Shown here: piece after piece, positions 6,700 through 8,143 of the stretch
How the letters are laid out: each line of letters starts with the position of its first letter
Numbering within the stretch: the stretch's first letter is position 1
Source: UBA3940 sp964506005
GTDB taxonomy: Bacteria > Chloroflexota > Anaerolineae > Aggregatilineales > UBA3940
Length of the DNA: 8,143 nt
NCBI GenBank assembly: GCA_964506005.1
Contig: CAZDLX010000160.1
Span: 1 to 8,143, forward strand
Direction: 5' to 3'
Notes under the pieces: model-generated
The model's input: the letters and a program-made list of their open reading frames with translations, nothing else
The model's database searches: none
What the model was told of the DNA's origin: nothing
Made by a program: the position numbers and the translations under genes

Positions 6700-8143
6700 A
6701 TGGCCCTCCTGGCAGACCCCAACACCCCACCCCCACGCCTGAGCCGCCGGGATATCGTCGCGCTGGCGGCGCTGCTCGCCCTGGTGCTCGCCTTCTTCTG
6801 GAAGATGGCCTTCACAGACCTCATTCTGCCGCGCGGGGACGCCTTCACGTACTTCTACCCCTACTGGGCGGCCCGCAGCGCGGCTCTGCGTGTGCTGAGG
6901 CTGCCGCTGTGGAACCCCGACCTGTTTATGGGTGCGCCCTTCCTCGCCAACAGCCAGGCGGGTGTATTCTACCCGCTGAACTGGCCGCTTTCGTGGCTGT
7001 CAGCACCTGCGGCTGTCAAGGCGGCAGCCGTGCTGCACGCCGCCCTCGCTGCGGCGGGGATGTACCTCTTTGCACGGCGCGGGCTGCGCCTGACGATCCT
7101 GGGTGCGACACTGGCGGCGGCGATCTTCGCGCTGGGCGGCTACTACACTTCACAGGTCGAGCACATCAACCAGTTTCAGGGGCTGGCATGGCTGCCCTGG
7201 CTGTTCTGGCTGTGGGGCGAGGCGACCTCGGGCCGCCCGTGGCTCAGCCTGCTGGTTGGTGGCGGCTTCGCGCTGCAGCTTCTGGCTGGCCACACGCAGA
7301 CCGTCTTCATCAGCGGGGTGGCGCTGGGCGTGTGGGCGCTGTGGCACACGATCGGGCTCTGGCGGCGTGGCGAACGGGGCTGGCGCGCGCTGGCCTGGCC
7401 GCTCGGTACGGTCGCGCTGGGAGCGCTGGTCTCGGGGCTGCTGGCGGCCGCACAGCTCCTGCCGACGTTCGAGCTAGCCGGTTTCAGCCCCCGAAGCGGC
7501 GGCCTGCCCTTCAGCGAGGCGGTGTCGTTTTCGCTGCACCCGGCGCTCGCCGGGCGGGCGCTGCTGCCCGTGCACAGCGGCGAGCCTCTGTTCAGCGAGT
7601 ACGTCGCGCACGTCGGCGTCGCAGGGCTGGTGCTGGCACTGACCGGGGCATGGGCAGGCCGCTCGAACCGTCAGGTGGCTGGGCTGGCGCTGCTGGCGGC
7701 TGCCGGGCTGCTGCTGGCGCTCGGCGCGTACAATCCGCTCTACTGGGGGTTGGTGCGGCTGCCCGGTTTCAGCCTGTTCCGCGTGCCGGCACGCTGGCTT
7801 GCGCTGTATGCGCTGGGGACCGCGGGGCTGGCAGGCTCGGGCCTCGACGCTCTGGCGGTGCACTTACACCCCGTACGATTACGCCAGTTGGCGCTGCCAG
7901 CTGGCGTTGTGGTGGTACTGGCTCTCACGACCGCTCTCACCCCACTGGCCGGCAGCGACGTGCCGGGCGCTGTCCGCCCCGGTCTGGACGAAATTGCCGG
8001 CGGGGCGGCGGCACTCGTCCTCACAGCCGGTGGGATGGCATGGCTCGGGCGTGCAGGCAACCCGGCCAGAGCGCGGCTGCTTCCGGCACTCGCCGCCGCA
8101 GCCATCGTCGAATTGTTCATCGCCGGGCGAGCGCAGCCCTACA
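6700..8143 (+). CDS. YfhO-type polytopic membrane protein (GT-C-like), 3' end outside window
   Basis: The frame runs without a stop from the ATG at 6700 to the window end (481 codons so far). GAGG lies 6 bases upstream, overlapping the end of the preceding gene. The protein is strongly hydrophobic, with membrane segments near residues 18-36, 103-125, 131-149, 160-173, 181-215, 231-255, 302-320, 326-342, 364-386, 397-415 and 433-450. Family-like signatures: R-G-D-A-F-T-Y-F-Y-P-Y-W (45-56), an acidic residue in the first outer loop as in GT-C transferases; L-W-N-P-D-L-F-M-G-A-P (70-80) and V-F-Y-P-L-N (89-94); G-H-T-Q-T (197-201); L-P-G-F-S-L-F-R-V-P-A-R-W-L (354-367) followed by A-G-S-G-L-D. 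These match the YfhO family; in Bacillus subtilis YfhO is needed for lipoteichoic acid glycosylation. Here the substrate is unknown, with transfer of a lipid-linked sugar at the outer face a reasonable inference. It is probably cotranscribed with the S51-like gene. Confidence 0.87.
   Translation, partial: MALLADPNTPPPRLSRRDIVALAALLALVLAFFWKMAFTDLILPRGDAFTYFYPYWAARSAALRVLRLPLWNPDLFMGAPFLANSQAGVFYPLNWPLSWLSAPAAVKAAAVLHAALAAAGMYLFARRGLRLTILGATLAAAIFALGGYYTSQVEHINQFQGLAWLPWLFWLWGEATSGRPWLSLLVGGGFALQLLAGHTQTVFISGVALGVWALWHTIGLWRRGERGWRALAWPLGTVALGALVSGLLAAAQLLPTFELAGFSPRSGGLPFSEAVSFSLHPALAGRALLPVHSGEPLFSEYVAHVGVAGLVLALTGAWAGRSNRQVAGLALLAAAGLLLALGAYNPLYWGLVRLPGFSLFRVPARWLALYALGTAGLAGSGLDALAVHLHPVRLRQLALPAGVVVVLALTTALTPLAGSDVPGAVRPGLDEIAGGAAALVLTAGGMAWLGRAGNPARARLLPALAAAAIVELFIAGRAQPY

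Noticed and set aside
7474..8120. Two minus-strand open frames opposite the membrane protein gene
   Set aside because: They are shadows of the continuous plus-strand frame from 6700; composition is Gln/Arg/Ala-rich without motifs.

Overview
The window is about two-thirds G+C and densely coded, and is best read as a chromosomal housekeeping segment from a free-living Gram-positive-like or deep-branching bacterium. The dense rluB-cmk-plsC cluster, Ala/Gly/Arg-rich proteins, a short lipoprotein, a YfhO-type membrane protein and a Vgb-type propeller would all fit a Chloroflexota (Anaerolineae-like) genome. That placement is inference from gene content and style, not from a marker gene.

Layout. 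At 2-349 (+) lies the C-terminal end of a Vgb-like beta-propeller protein. It runs convergently into glmS (441-2282, -), and between them is a long-stem intrinsic terminator serving glmS. Upstream of glmS is a long leader (2283-about 2641) that contains a glmS self-cleaving ribozyme (2382-2575, -). A strong extended -10 promoter at 2648-2677 drives this leader. Next on the minus strand is a tightly packed cluster read in the order rluB (5064-4204), cmk (4207-3494, 4-base overlap) and plsC (3471-2683, 22-base gap). A divergent promoter region then leads into plus-strand genes: a small lipoprotein (5233-5835) with its own terminator, a peptidase-S51/class-I-glutaminase-like protein (5953-6696) with a nearly leaderless promoter, and a YfhO-type polytopic membrane protein (6700 to the window end, incomplete).

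How it works together. GlmS makes glucosamine-6-phosphate (GlcN6P), the entry metabolite for cell-envelope amino sugars, and the ribozyme in its own leader is the expected GlcN6P-triggered off switch. RluB (23S rRNA pseudouridylation), Cmk (CMP/dCMP phosphorylation, also feeding CDP-linked lipid synthesis) and PlsC (phosphatidic acid formation) form a growth-linked operon. No terminator is visible between plsC and the glmS promoter, so operon read-through into the ribozyme leader is likely.

The most notable item is the glmS ribozyme. Every core helix (P1, P2, P3, P4, P4.1 and the P3-loop pseudoknot) can be drawn from the sequence. It also carries an extra GC hairpin in the P2 loop and sequence changes at the cleavage-site helix. 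Secondary points are an S51-like protein that lacks the usual histidine, a 4 x 15-base in-frame tandem repeat coding the basic tail of RluB, and three promoters sharing the octamer GCTATA(A/C)T. I see no mobile element, CRISPR array, tRNA or rRNA.
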